DNA from: Hofstenia miamia
Lineage: Eukaryota > Xenacoelomorpha > Acoela
Direction of reading: 5' to 3'
DNA length: 64,000 nt
NCBI GenBank assembly: GCA_004352715.1
Contig: SCFE01000062.1
Location: 1,867,743-1,931,742 of the forward strand
In this document: piece after piece, positions 12,362 to 22,672 of the stretch
Numbering within the stretch: the stretch's first letter is position 1
How the letters are laid out: every line of letters starts with the position of its first letter
Position numbers and translations under genes: made by a program
Notes under the pieces: generated by a model
Told to the model about the DNA's origin: nothing
Databases searched by the model: none
Seen by the model: the letters and a program-made list of their open reading frames with translations, nothing else

Positions 12362-13606
12362 ATGGCGGATGAGTGGATACATTGGCATCGCGATTTTCAA
12401 CTCTTTCTACAAGCGACAGAACTGGACACGAAATCTCACTCTGTAAATGTAAAGGTTGGGATACTTTTACGAACAATTGGTGCCCTTTGTAACGATATCT
12501 TTGACAATTTTTTATGGGATCCTGGTGAAGACAAATCCAACTTTAACGTAGTAATTAAAAAGTTTGAGAAATATTTCATCCGGATAAAGAACGAAATTTT
12601 TAAGAGATTCAAATTCTTTTCACTAAAAAAGGGACAAGAAAGCATCGACTCATTCGTCAATAAGCTCCGCAGTCTTGCTCGAAATTGCAATTTTCAGAAG
12701 CCTACTGAGTGTCTAATACAGACCAAATTATCATCACATTACCTGATGGAAATCTCCAACAAAGACTATTAAGGGAACCAAATTTATATTTGCAAAAGGC
12801 CGTTGAGATTTGCAAGTGTGCAGAAGAAACTGCTGCTGCTCAAAATTTGATCAATTTCCCCCGATCTACACGATCATGTTACAAATGTTAAACATGAAGC
12901 AGACGAAATCGACTTCACCGGACAGAGAAGATTTATTGGAAAAAGAAAAAAATAGGCACCTCCTGAAATGCGAATGTCTCAAAAAATTAATTGCGGAAAA
13001 TGTGGACGTACTCATATAAGAAATAATTACCCGGCTTTAGGACGTGATTGCAACAAATGTGGTAGAAGAAATCACTTTGCAATAGTTTGTAAATCTAAAC
13101 CACAGAGACCCATCCGAGCTGTAAACCAAGTAAGCGACCTTCAAGACAAATATAGCAATTCATCAGACGAAGCAGAACGTTCATATGATTGTGACAACTC
13201 ATAAGATAAATGAGTATCCACCAAAATCAATTGAAACAATAGCTATAATTAACAAGCGAAGACTCCATATGAAAATGGACTCAGGCGTACAGTGCAATGT
13301 GCTTTCCTACAAAGATCTCAAAGGCTTAGGCGTAAACAATAAACAGATACAAAGAGCCAACTGTCGTTTAACTGGTTATGGTGGAAATCAGATCGCTGTA
13401 AAAGGGTCATGTTCATTACCTGTAACGATGGGAAGAAACAATATGACCAGAAAGGTAAAATTCATTATTTGTTCAGAAAATGTGACTCCAATAATCGGTC
13501 TATTTACGTCATTACAGTATGAATTGCTAAAAGTTAACTTTGTACATGATAATATAGTTGGCGCAACAAACAAACAGGATTTTCGGATCAGGTCCGGAAA
13601 GATGTA
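12362..13606 (+). pseudogene. Ty3/gypsy gag-protease remnant, frameshifted
   Basis: The first frame (12362-12772) opens MADEWIHWHRDFQLFLQAT and carries QESIDSFVNKLRSLARNCNF, a gag pattern of invertebrate Ty3/gypsy elements. A frameshift near 12710 moves the reading to a frame with PDGNLQQRLLREPNLYLQKA and EICKCAEETAAAQ. After another break, a zinc-knuckle region follows (CGKCGRTH...CNKCGRRNHFAIVC). The second knuckle is intact CX2CX4HX4C, while the first has its last Cys replaced by Tyr. The frame from 13185 holds a retropepsin-like segment with KMDSGVQCNVLS (DSG active site) and IIGLFTSLQ. RT, RNase H and integrase are absent: the element ends at about 13606, where a minus-strand Tc1 remnant begins. 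Several frameshifts make it non-functional. Confidence 0.85.
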
Positions 13607-13870
13607 AATAGCAAAGAACACAGTATATTTTTGGATTTTTTTTTCCACATCGTTCTTCATGATCCCTCGAAAATTTTCTATAGGTGAAAGGTACGGTGAG
13701 TTGGCAGGCCAATGCAAAATTTGCTTGAGAGGTGTCTTGCCTGTTGTATACCAATAATAAATGTTGTTTCTATGCACCTGGAACAGGGATTCATCGGTTA
13801 TGAAAACATTTCTGAAAAATTCATCAAACGACCATGTTAGACAGAAGCCTGAAACATTGAGTTCCAATGA
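13606..13870 (-). pseudogene. Tc1-like DDE transposase remnant
   Basis: On the minus strand, FRNVFITDESLFQVH matches the first catalytic-Asp block of Tc1 transposases, and ILHWPANSPYLSPIENF matches the WPxxSPDLNPIENLW block carrying the third catalytic residue (Glu), followed by GIMKNDVEKK. Only about 20 residues separate them, far less than in intact proteins, so the middle block with the second Asp (QDNAPCH-type) is deleted. The Asp of SPDL is replaced by Tyr. Upstream minus-strand sequence to about 14060 may be the rest of the element but is too decayed to call. Confidence 0.8.
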
Positions 13871-14299
13871 GCAATTGATTTCAATGGGTTTTGAAATGCA
13901 ATTTTGACAAAACCTTTCATTTATTTTCAGTCAATTTTAAAGGCCGCTTCTTGAACCTGTAGAATTCTTTTGGGTTCATACTCGATATCGTGAATATAGT
14001 TTTGCTGTATATGATTCAGTAAAATAAAGAACGTTTCTTGCATCTTGATGAAAATGCTTAGTGAAAATTTATAAAGTACCTGTCCTCCATCTGGTGTGTT
14101 TACGGGTACTGTTGTTGATTGTGCGCCTACATGTGTTCGTCCAGACTGCTGGACTGCTGTATCTTAATAAGGCGAAAAGACTTGTGTACTGTCGTTGAAG
14201 GGTTTTGGTATTTGAAAAAAATCTTTCTCATTTATTTACCTGCGCTATAGTTAAATTAAGCGCAATTTAATACGTTTCTTGACGCAATAAAATTCGGAT
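13871..14299. other. Unassigned, probably transposon debris
   Basis: It lies between the Tc1 remnant and a LINE tail. The 14080-14200 part is less A+T-rich than its surroundings, but I see no domain or terminal repeat. Confidence 0.4.
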
Positions 14300-14394
14300 G
14301 CTAATAATAACTTTGATAATACATAGGACTCCGTGACTTAGCTAGGAAGGGCTTTAAACCCTTATTCAAACAATAATAATAATAATAATAATAA
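14300..14394 (+). repeat. LINE 3' end with (AAT)n tail
   Basis: A short unique stretch (ggaagggctttaaaccc) is followed by an (AAT)8-like run at 14371-14392. Trinucleotide tails of this kind mark 3' ends of CR1/Jockey-type LINEs. No RT remains upstream, so this would be a heavily 5'-truncated copy. Confidence 0.45.
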
Positions 14395-15453
14395 CATGGT
14401 AAATTTGTGAAATATCCACTAAATAGAATAATACAATGAGTATAAATCACCTTAATTTCCATATATGGGCCTTAAATCGATCATTTGTACATCTACTGCA
14501 ATAAATTTTCTAATTTATGTCAAACGCCCTCTTTTTTGCAAATTTGGAGATTTCTGACTACGCCCTTGTATTCAAAAGACTACAAAATTTCAATATTATT
14601 TTAAACAAAATGAAAATTGTACATTATAAAAATGAAAAGTAAATTATAAATTATGCTTATTATTTAGTCCTGAGTAAGATTTTTTGAATTTACTTTAGTG
14701 ATATGAAAATATTTTACGCTAAGTAAATATATAAATATTTTTGCTTGCAACTTTGTTTTGTGTGTTCTGTAGACACCATGCTAAACTAATCCAGATTGAT
14801 TATAAACGACTTAAATTAATAAGCTTTCAAAGTAAGGCAATCTTTTTAATTTTTTCAAGCCATTAGTGTGATGATTAATACTGAGGATCTTATCAGTTGT
14901 ATATAAGCTTTTCATAACTATATATATATATATATATAGTCATTTTGATTATTTCAGTTCGCATATTAGGCATTATTATTTTGATAATCGTAATCAGACC
15001 TGCTTTAATGAATTTAATGTTAATTATCAAGCAGATCGTTGAGTGTAACATTTGATTCATGATATTATATGCCTTGCTAAAAATCTCAAACGATAGACCT
15101 AAAAAATATATAAAGTCATTTGTGTTAATTCCGATTCCTTGTGCTTGAGAACGTCTGTATTAAGAAACGTTAAATAAGGTAGGGAGGATGAAGCAAGATT
15201 ACAGTGCATACATTAAAGTAGTTATCCACTCAAGCCCTCTTAGCAAACAAGTGTGTACTTCATTTTCAAAAAAGCTAAATTAATATAAAGCATTCATAGC
15301 TGCTAGTAATTGAAAAATCTACGAAATTATTGTTTGAGAAATTCATTTTAATTGTAGAAAAAACAGCTTAAACTTTGTACTTGACTAAACAGTTTTGTAA
15401 CACACATTAATATTTTATTGAGCGATGGGTTTATATGTATTATATGCAGACAA

Positions 15454-15486
<33 letters not shown>

Positions 15487-15865
15487 TATATTTTGCAATC
15501 AGAGATTACATTGTAAATTTTACATTAAGACAGCTTTTTCAAAGGCAAGGATCATCGTTATCGTTAATAGAGTTTACAGAGGTTTTAATAGTAAGGTTAT
15601 AGAAACAATTGATTCCATAATTTGCAGCTACTTCATATATTATTCAATTTACCCTTTACTAGGAGTCTTGTCTACATATGAAGACATGACAAGCTTTCAA
15701 GTACTTTACTAGACAATCATAAAAGATATTTACAAGAGACTTTGCGGCCGTAATTGATGTTCAATTTACAACAAATTTGCACTAATACATCTCAAGTCAA
15801 TAAATCAGAAACAGCTTATATACGATGTGTTTTTGAAATTCTCTCACAGAATAATTCAAATATAT
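14395..15865. other. No gene seen; A+T-rich DNA
   Basis: It contains (TA)n runs at about 14919-14938 and 15456-15486. No coding signal seen. Confidence 0.55.
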
Positions 15866-16064
15866 TGTGGCGGCAGGTACCGGTTTCTTGCTATCGTCCA
15901 GTTCACTGCTTTCGTGTTTACTAGTACATATTATTAGTACATATTGTTATTAGTACATATTGTGGAGATTTACTGTATATAAGAGATGAATTCGTTTGTA
16001 AATAGAGAAATAGTTAGTCGCGTTCTATCACTCAGTGCACTTCCGTGCACCTAACGATGCTACA
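15866..16064 (+). repeat. Solo LTR (candidate)
   Basis: A 199 bp block less A+T-rich than its flanks begins TGTGGCGGCAGGTACCGG and ends GATGCTACA, giving TG...CA termini. It is flanked by ATAT on both sides (15862-15865 and 16065-16068), which may be a 4-base target duplication, although the flank is low-complexity. Inside are a TATA-like promoter (tgtatataagagatg) about 85 bases before the end and three copies of a tagtacatatt unit. No internal retroelement sequence follows, so it looks like a recombination-derived solo LTR. Confidence 0.6.
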
Positions 16065-16865
16065 ATATATTGCTCCTGAAAATCACAAATTTATTGAAAT
16101 TTGCATGGACTTTCTATATTTTGATAAATAAACTTTTATGCTATTCTAAAACCTAGCTGCCTGATTTTTGAAGTCTACATTAAAGCAAATTTCATATTAA
16201 ATTTGCAAACTACAAGCTAATCATTATGTGTTTAAAACTGAGCTTGTAAGTTTGACAAATATTTCTTAGAAACGACTTGATAATGTATTGAGTTCTTTAA
16301 GCATTAATTTACAGCAAGTATCATATGAATAAGTAGAGATCTTTTTTGCTATAAATTGGGTTGTTCAGTACTAAAATGCCCAACAATATACTTGGGCGTT
16401 GCTTTTAAACATGTTCCTCATAAATAATTAAACATTCGATTGATAACACTAATGAATAGATTACTAAAATTTTATATTTAATTCGAACAGAATTGGATTG
16501 GATAATCTTGGGATTTGAATTTCTCGAGTTCAAGAATATTCTGTAATAAAAATATAAGCCCAACTCTAAGTCCACTTCTGTTCAAACTACCATTTGTTTT
16601 TCACAAATAACAACTAAGATAAAGTTGTCAAATTTATCCACACAAAAATTTTAAAAAGTGTTTGAGGTTTCTAAGGATATTGTCAGCAGAAAATTATAAC
16701 ACGGCCTCTCAAGCCTAAGGGGACTCACCACTAAGGATGTCCTGCAATTTGCTTTTGGGANGGCATATAGGTAGATTAATAAAGAAATGCGTAGATAAAT
16801 ATAAGCATTTTACTAGTCTCATTTAATGTGGAATGTGCCAATGACTTCACTAATCAGACCAAATG
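16065..16865. other. No gene seen; contains single N at 16761
   Basis: A+T-rich sequence. A single N at 16761 interrupts a stretch that may be LINE-derived. Unlike 1377, 51390 and 54193, I see no duplicated sequence on its two sides. Confidence 0.5.
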
Positions 16866-17003
16866 ATCATCAATCAAGACAATAAAATGTTGATTCTAAT
16901 GAGAGTCGTACTCACGAAAGATATTTTGATAGACGATCCGCCTTGACCCGTATTGTAACCAACTACCCTAATCCCTAATTTGGAACCATAACAGGTGCCT
17001 TCA
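16866..17003 (+). repeat. Dispersed direct repeat, copy 1
   Basis: It matches 19252-19386 in the same orientation: both contain atcatcaat.aaga.aataaa, then actcacgaaagatattttgat, gacgatccg and a shared end near cccta.tt.gga.cc.taac. Visible differences are scattered substitutions. The two copies flank the 18640-19252 RT fragment on either side at unequal distance. The identity of the repeat is unknown. Confidence 0.75.
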
Positions 17004-18639
17004 TTGACCTAAATTGTGGCTCGAGTCAGATTGACCTGCTTTCCATTCTGCTATGAAGGTGCTCCTGAGTCTGACAACAAAGAACACAACAGTACTTTAT
17101 ATCAATATGATGAAAAGTATCCCTTTAAAATGTATTAATTTGCCACTTTAAGCCAAAGTAAGAAAATTCAATTGTAGTAAGAAAACAAAGCAGGAATCTA
17201 GCAATGCAAAAATTCACTGTTTACTTAATCGATATTAGAAAATTTTATAATTCATCATAAATATATTCATTTCAAAGGAAAAGAAAATAGAATTGTATAT
17301 CTGGAAAAGTAATTTTAGTTACAAAGCTCCGCACTGTTTGATGTAAGATGATCCTCAGATTTTAACAGGAAATGCCTAAAAAAACTCCTACAAATTAGAT
17401 TTTAGTACAATAACGTTCGATTTCAGATAAAAATCCAATTAACATAACGGTTTACGACAATCAGTCGCCTAACTCATTTTTATTTAATTTGTTTATATAA
17501 TACAAATTCTAACTTTAAATCTAAAGTTACATAAGGAATTGAGTTAGTATCAATTCCTCTTCATTAATTGTTAACAGTTACTCTCCACCCTTTGTAGATT
17601 CTGGCGTAGCTTAGAGATTTAATTAAATTATTTGTTAATCTATGAATATCGCTTTCATCTATAATGAAACACGGAATGGAAAAGGTCATTCAAGAGGAAT
17701 TTACATCGAATCAATACCAAATCTTTATCATTTTCTCACCTTTGTATACAACTAATATGAACCTTGAAGTCGGCCTTGGTGGTGATCAATGGTCACTAGA
17801 AATTTTAAACTGATAATGAATGTGTAAAATAGGAAAGTTTTACTTTCTTTGATACTGTTAACCACAAAAATATGATCAAAATCTACATACAGGAATAGAA
17901 ATTGCCATTTGTGCGATATGGGAAAACATTGATACATAGTTTTGAAATTTTTCACTTTATTGATTGACTTTAAAAATTATTATGACTAAGCTGTTCTTAA
18001 ATATTGTAGTTTGTTAAAATTACAATAAAACGAGAAATTTATTAAATTCAATGCAAACTTTGAGAACAAATTGTGTAGTGCTACTACACAAAATTTCAAT
18101 CTTTGTAAGTGTTGTGAATCAATTAATTGAGATTTGGTTACATGTAGGAGAGCATGCATTCTGATGACGTTTTTAGAAAGGCATGTTCTGCAATACTACT
18201 TAAATATTTGGAAGATTACTCATTCATGTAATGTGTGTTGCAATCTTAAACTTCTTAATTTAAACTTGAAGAACGGCATTATAGTGCACACGAGCTAGCC
18301 CTTTAACAATAAAAAAGGACTCCATCATAAGAAATTCAACAATGGAATATTTTTGGCAAGATCTCTTTACACCAAGAAAATTATTTTCGAGATTCTTTTG
18401 GAAGTAAGAACATACATTACATCATATTGAAGTTATCTTTAAATCGTTTATGTCACCATATATTGTTTTTTCTAGGATGCCAAGCGTATTAAGGAAATTG
18501 AAAATTATATATTTGGAATGTCTTACCAACGACCATAATGCATTTGCAATCAATGGCAATGCAATGCTACATCACCAATAATCTTAAAAATCACAGAACG
18601 ATCAACCCATTAAATGCATAATAAATTGAAAATAGACCA
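17004..18639. other. No gene seen; A+T-rich DNA
   Basis: No transposon domain or exon-like segment recognised. Confidence 0.5.
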
Positions 18640-19252
18640 TTTCTCATTTTCAAGCAGATTTATTGAAAACTTTGAGTCTCCAACCATTAAAGAAGGGTCC
18701 GATTGAAATGTTGGATTTAATCACAGTATGCAATGCCTTAGCTAAAGTTAAAAAGTCTTCTCTGGAACAGATAGTATTCATTATTGGTTAATAAAAAACA
18801 TCGCGCATATCAAGAAAGGCACATATCCAAAGATTAAATCAGTAAACCATCTCAGTCCTGTATCAATTACCTCAATTAATTCTACAATTTTCGAGAGATT
18901 ACTCTTTAGCACATTAATAACTAACAAATACAATAAGACACTTAAATCTAACCAATTTGGTTAAAGAAAAGGTTCATCGACATAATGCGCTCTTCTGAAA
19001 ATCATTAATACATGCAAAAATCACAGCAAACTTTACGACTATGTGAGAATATTTACTCTTGATCTCAGAAACGCACCCAACCGCGCTTCAAGGCACAAAA
19101 TTCTAAAAAAAATAGCTAAATTAATAACCTATCAAAAACATGCGATTAATATTCTTTCTGATTTTCTACTGGAAGGAAAACAATCTGTCTATATGTGTAA
19201 ACATCAATCAGGATTACTCGAGACTAACTGTGGTATTCCTCAAGGGACTTAA
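18640..19252 (+). pseudogene. LINE family A, reverse transcriptase N-terminal palm (plus copy)
   Basis: The 70-codon frame from 19043 reads VRIFTLDLRNAPNRASRHKI, the first RT catalytic block (DLxxAFNRxxR pattern), and runs to LLETNCGIPQGT, the PQG motif, where it stops. Upstream frames with stops contain PVSITSINSTIFERLL and NKYNKTLKSNQFG, matching the start of LINE RT domains. The sequence is cut at PQGT by the direct repeat at 19252. The same protein family occurs on the minus strand at 28240-28915. Multiple stops and the truncation make it inactive. Confidence 0.85.
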
Positions 19253-19386
19253 TAATCATCAATAAAGATAATAAAATGTTGATGCTAATGAGAATGGCAC
19301 TCACGAAAGATATTTTGATGGACGATCCGGCTTGTAGTGTATTGTAGACGCTACAATAAACCCTAATTCGGACCCATAACATAGCT
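19252..19386 (+). repeat. Dispersed direct repeat, copy 2
   Basis: Second copy of the repeat at 16866-17003. It begins exactly where the RT frame of LINE family A is lost, so it marks a breakpoint: insertion, deletion or misjoin. Confidence 0.75.
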
Positions 19387-19485
19387 CCTACTCAAGATGA
19401 AGTACTTAAATTATAGGTGTGAAAACTTCAATTATTTATTTAGAACAATGATTTCCACTCATATAAGCTATTATATAAAAGTGTA

Positions 19486-19495
19486 GGGGGGGGGG
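19486..19495 (+). repeat. G10 homopolymer
   Basis: Ten consecutive G in an otherwise A+T-rich context (gtgta, then G10, then tttcc). A likely sequencing and length-polymorphism site. Confidence 0.9.
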
Positions 19496-19550
19496 TTTCC
19501 CAACAAACCTTACACAAGATTGATATCGCCTCCAAAGCAAAGCACAAAGA

Positions 19551-19870
19551 ATGGGATTATTGGAATTATATATACCCATGAAGGAATTTATTTTGGAAAT
19601 GGATAACAACTTATATGACAAAATAACGAACAATAGTAATTATATTTTGAGAGGAATACCTCCCGAACGAAAACTATTCATGAATGTTGTTTTTCGATTA
19701 CAGAAAGGAAACCACGTTCCGGTTGCAATGCAATAAATAAATATACAAGTTTCCTTCCCGATGGAATTCTCAAAAAATATTAACAAAAAGTTCTTTTAAA
19801 ATTGTAAATTAAAATCATCAGATGACTTCTTTCTGATTCCAATAAATTATTTTATTATTATTATTATTAA
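19551..19870 (+). pseudogene. LINE family A C-terminal end and (TTA)n tail (plus copy)
   Basis: The 61-codon frame reads YDKITNNSNYILRGIPPERK and then LQKGNHVPVAMQ before its stop. The minus copy at about 28280-28400 gives the matching NNSNHVLRELIPKREL and GNHVPAAV, so this is the C-terminus of the same LINE protein. It is followed by about 110 bases and a (TTA)n tail at 19848-19869, the expected 3' end. The middle of the ORF between 19252 and 19551 is missing or replaced. Confidence 0.75.
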
Positions 19871-21217
19871 ATCGTTTTAATAGACTTTTTACCTATTTTT
19901 AATTTATTAATAGTAATTTTAATATTGGGCAATAACATATTGACAGTATTTGTCCATACACATAAAAATACAGTAAAAGGAGAAAGATCATTAATTAGGC
20001 TGCATGAGTTACCACTCTCAATCTAAAACAATAGTTTAGATTTAAGAGACAAATTTAGCCACCGTGAGTGTGCGTACTCCTGGAAAAAAGGGAACCCGCT
20101 TTCTTCCCGTTAAATTTTTGGATGGTTCATTTTAACAAATTAAGTGTATTGCTAACTCTTAATGTTCTATATGGAAGTACCAAATACAAAACAACAAAAT
20201 TGAAATTTTCTTGGGCCTTTGGACAACCTGGTCGTGTCTATCTCTTTACTATCAGAACAGCGAGTCAACACAATAGTGTAAATTAATAAATAGATTTTCA
20301 AAAAATTTCTATTGAATTTAATTTCATTATAATCTATTAATTATGGCGGACACTAAAAATGATTAGTTGTTTATTTCTAGTTTCATCAACCTACATGTAT
20401 ATGCTTTTATGAAATATCATCTGTAATAAATTTTTTTAGGTACAAACTGTACGAACAATGCTGTTTCATTGTAATTTTCATAAGCCTACTATGACATATT
20501 TCAGATTTAAAATCGCGATGCTTATTTCCTTAGAATATTATATTAGCTCGGTGTCCTTGTTAATATTTTAGACGACAAAGGATTACGCTCTGTAATCATC
20601 ACAAAAATTTTCTAATTTCTGAGGTAAATGTAATTCTGAAAAAAATGGAATGGATAATATAAAGTGCAAATACAAATTTCAAAATGTTGATAAATTATTG
20701 CAAACACTGTTGAAAATTGATAAATAATTGATATTCTTCAAGAGATAATAAAAAATTTTTTATATGAAATTATTTTAATATATTGGATAGATTTTTGCAT
20801 TTTTTTAAATTGCAGGTAAAAATATATTCAGGCGGCTTTTTTGTTTTATATTGTTATTGATTGACTGAGGAAATCGCGTTGTTAATTTACTGTAAAGGAA
20901 GAGATACTAATTGGCCATTTTCTGTTAAAGGTAAATCTCTAAGAAGGTTCGCTGCTCGAATGAGACCGCGCAAACTGATTTTCATAAAATATTTTATTTT
21001 CAAGATTTCCTCATTTCTAAATTAACAAAGTAAATTAGAATGTTCAAAGTCTACTGCGCTTTGTCACTTCAATTGAAGGCAGAAGAATTTTTAATAGATT
21101 TCTGTTATTAAAAGAATTCAATCAAATGGTCTGCTTACTTATAATTTTAAAAATTTGCATAAATTTCAGCAATTATATATAAAACCTAGCTTAAATATGT
21201 TTCATGATGCACATAGT
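19871..21217. other. No gene seen
   Basis: A 72-codon frame at 20068-20286 is less A+T-rich than its flanks but has no recognisable motif. No splice-bounded exon seen. Confidence 0.5.
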
Positions 21218-21264
21218 TTCATCAAATTTACTAACATGCCTTACACAAACAAACACACACACAC

Positions 21265-21304
<40 letters not shown>

Positions 21305-21345
21305 GTGTGTTTGTTTGTGTAAGGCATGTTAGTAAATTTGATGAA
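21218..21345. repeat. Near-perfect inverted repeat ending at an N gap
   Basis: The left arm (21218-21269) reads ttcatcaaatttactaacat... through a CA-rich run. After a (TA)n centre, the right arm (21300-21345) is its reverse complement through ...ttagtaaatttgatgaa. The only visible arm difference is the length of the CA/TG run. The gap starts directly after the right arm. This is either a cruciform-forming palindrome or a fold-back sequencing/assembly artefact. Confidence 0.9.
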
Positions 21346-21390
21346 NNNNNNNNNNNNNNNNNNNNNNNNNNNNNNNNNNNNNNNNNNNNN

Positions 21391-21420
<30 letters not shown>
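21346..21420. other. Assembly gap (45 N) and (TA)n run
   Basis: Ns run from 21346 to 21390, followed by TA repeats to 21420. The gap lies inside a simple-sequence tract. Confidence 0.95.
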
Positions 21421-21421
<1 letters not shown>

Positions 21422-21651
21422 CATTTTAGTCTTTTTAAATATTCAAGCGATTCAAACTGTAATCATACGAAGAACTCAAATTTTGTTAAAAAAATATATT
21501 CAAATACGTTTTAACCAAAGAAAATTAGTTTATTGTGGATCCCAATACAAGCTTGGTTCACTTTTCGAAAACTAGATATTAAGCACATCTTCATCAGCAA
21601 AATTTTAGCACTAGAAATACCGCAAAATTTTAGACCAAAAATACCTAATAC

Positions 21652-22672
21652 CGGTCAAAATGACCGGTACTAATATAGTCTATTAAAAATATAAAAGCAA
21701 GGATAGCTTATGATTGCTTCACACATATTTAGTGCAAAATACCCTATATAATCCAATTTTATCCAATTTTGACAATCATGGAACTACAAAATCCGAGGAA
21801 TTACAAAATCTGAATTATGTGAGTAGAGATAAAGAATTTGTTCTGAAATAAATATACTGTCTAAAAGAATAGCGACTTCTTAATTCATGAGTTTTATACG
21901 CAGCGATGCAAATTTTTGCAAAATCTTCAAATATCTCTCGGGCTACAGGAAATTTAAAAAATTGTATTCGAGATAATCTAATTGAATTACAATCACATCG
22001 AAGGAAGTTTAGTACGCCAAAATTGTTTTCTCAACACAGTATATTTTGTAAGAGCAATACCAAATTCTTTTTATCAAAGGGTATGAAATGGCGAACGCTT
22101 CAGTCAAGAATATCTCTAGGATAAGAAAGGTCAATATATTACTGAATTTTGCATATTGATAAACCTGACTTTGGTTTTTAAAGCTTGGATTTAACAATGA
22201 TTGTACTTTGCTTTTTCTTAGCATAAAATTAGTAAAGATGGTTCCCAATGCAATACTCAGATTTGATAATTTTCGTTTTGTTGATAGATTAATTTCTGGT
22301 GAGAACATAATGATATCATTTTGAGCAGATTTTCCAATATTCCATACTGTATTTGCATGCTTTATTCTCACAATAGTATTATTTTTAGCAATGAAACTTT
22401 TCGGTTGGTCTAACATGGGTTCATGTAATAAATTACAATTTTAAGATAGCTAATTCATCATTTTTAATAAGATGTTTATATATAAATCCATCAGAATCCA
22501 TGTAAACCTCATCATCTTTTAAAAACGCTAAAGAATGTTCAGTGCTGAGAATCGCTGTACATTACTACGAAGATGTTATACAGTTAGTTTCAATGTTGTT
22601 CTTACAATAAAGTTGACCTGTTAAGTGTTTTGAATACTTACAAAACTTAACGGTCAAAATGACCGGAATGGG
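21652..22672. mobile_element. Region bounded by CCGGTCAAAATGACCGG palindromes
   Basis: A 17-base palindrome CCGGTCAAAATGACCGG lies at 21652-21668, and a near-identical one (first base missing, preceded by TTAA) at about 22650-22666. Reading outward from each, the flanks share a ...TTAGTAGGTATT / ...ATTAGGTATTTTT pattern in inverted order. Such ccggtcatttt motifs and a TTAA flank are reminiscent of piggyBac-type element ends. Inside, the minus strand has a 135-codon frame (22009-22416) and a shorter open stretch near 22440-22560 with no domain I recognise. This could be one decayed element or the facing ends of two. Confidence 0.4.

Noticed and set aside
20068-20286. 72-codon frame in a less A+T-rich patch
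   Set aside because: Looks like transposon debris at most; no motif to support a call.
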